From Chloroflexota bacterium (GTDB lineage Bacteria > Chloroflexota > Dehalococcoidia > SAR202 > UBA11138): a DNA stretch of 5,324 nucleotides. The stretch is taken from positions 1 through 5,324 of the forward strand of contig JADFHV010000170.1 of assembly GCA_022566975.1 (NCBI GenBank), read 5' to 3'. Made by a program: the position numbers and the translations under genes. Below are positions 5,019 through 5,324 of this stretch, in pieces (position 1 is the first letter of the stretch; each line of letters begins with the position of its first letter). Below the pieces are notes generated by a model, which had not been told where the DNA came from, did not search any database, and saw nothing but the letters and a program-made list of their open reading frames with translations.

Positions 5019-5324
5019 ATGTTCAACATAACGCGCAAGGAAATCAACTGGGGCGGCAAGACGCTGGTCCTCGAATCCGGGCGTCTCGCCCGCCAGGCCG
5101 ACGGCGCCGTGCTGGTGAGCTACGGCGAGACCGCCGTGCTTTGCACCGCCGTCGCCGAGAAGCAGCCCAGGGTCGGTCTCGACTTCTTTCCGCTGACCAT
5201 CAACTACCAGGAAAAAGCCTTTGCCGCCGGCAAGATCCCGGGCGGCTTCTTCAAGCGCGAAGGGCGCCCCGGCGAGAAGGAAACCCTGACCTCGCGGCTC
5301 ATCGACCGACCCATCCGGCCGCTG
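5019..5324 (+). CDS. pnp: Polynucleotide phosphorylase, N-terminal 102 residues (runs off window)
   Basis: This is the start of PNPase, a trimeric 3'-to-5' exoribonuclease that degrades RNA by phosphorolysis and can add tails in reverse; it acts in cytoplasmic mRNA turnover, often within a degradosome. The visible part is the first RNase PH-like domain of a protein normally about 700 residues long. Diagnostic segments are [21 protein letters not shown] (residues 23-43), [12 protein letters not shown] (55-66), [16 protein letters not shown] (69-84) and [10 protein letters not shown] (93-102). The FFKREGR loop corresponds to the RNA-contacting FFRREGR loop of the E. coli enzyme. The [13 protein letters not shown] opening and the AVAEKQP segment look alphaproteobacterial from memory, unlike the apparent host of the other genes. 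In Alphaproteobacteria pnp usually follows rpsO, but here a lipoprotein gene ends 3 bases upstream in the same frame (TAA GAA ATG). Confidence 0.95.
   Translation, partial: MFNITRKEINWGGKTLVLESGRLARQADGAVLVSYGETAVLCTAVAEKQPRVGLDFFPLTINYQEKAFAAGKIPGGFFKREGRPGEKETLTSRLIDRPIRPL

Overview
The window is GC-rich bacterial DNA, probably from an environmental genome. It is densely packed with three plus-strand blocks and one minus-strand two-gene cassette. From the left it holds: the 3' half of a large BNR/Asp-box (sortilin/VPS10-like beta-propeller) protein gene; a major facilitator superfamily (MFS) transporter gene that overlaps it by 4 bases; a minus-strand pair encoding a DUF4258-like small protein and a DUF2283 protein, with the layout of a putative toxin-antitoxin cassette; a 530-residue lipoprotein with a Pro/Thr-rich stalk and a von Willebrand factor A (VWA) domain; and the first 102 codons of pnp (polynucleotide phosphorylase, PNPase).

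Taxonomy: the BNR protein, the lipoprotein with a long 'PTPT' stalk, the DUF4258/DUF2283 pair and the use of ATA, CTA and AGG codons in a GC-rich background together suggest a Chloroflexota-type bacterium (Dehalococcoidia/SAR202-like). This is inference from remembered family distributions, not from a search. The PNPase N-terminus looks alphaproteobacterial instead. The lipoprotein gene stops only 3 bases before the pnp start, inside what looks like the pnp ribosome-binding leader. I therefore suspect either a chimeric assembly join near 5003-5018 or a recent recombination there.

How the genes relate: the BNR and MFS genes form a translationally coupled pair (TTGA stop/start overlap). The minus-strand pair is also coupled (ATGA overlap) and ends tail-to-tail inside the last 17 bases of the MFS gene. 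Its DNA is visibly less GC-rich than the transporter, as expected for an inserted cassette. A roughly 170-base gap (3249-3422) between the cassette and the lipoprotein carries divergent promoter candidates. The one facing the lipoprotein (TTGCCT, 18 bp, TATAAT) is good and supports a start at 3423 rather than at the upstream in-frame ATG at 3360.

I found no RNA genes, CRISPR arrays, insertion sequences or convincing intrinsic terminators. I did not find a clearly new multi-gene system. The most informative items are the suspicious lipoprotein/pnp junction and the divergent toxin-antitoxin-like cassette with a near-leaderless promoter.
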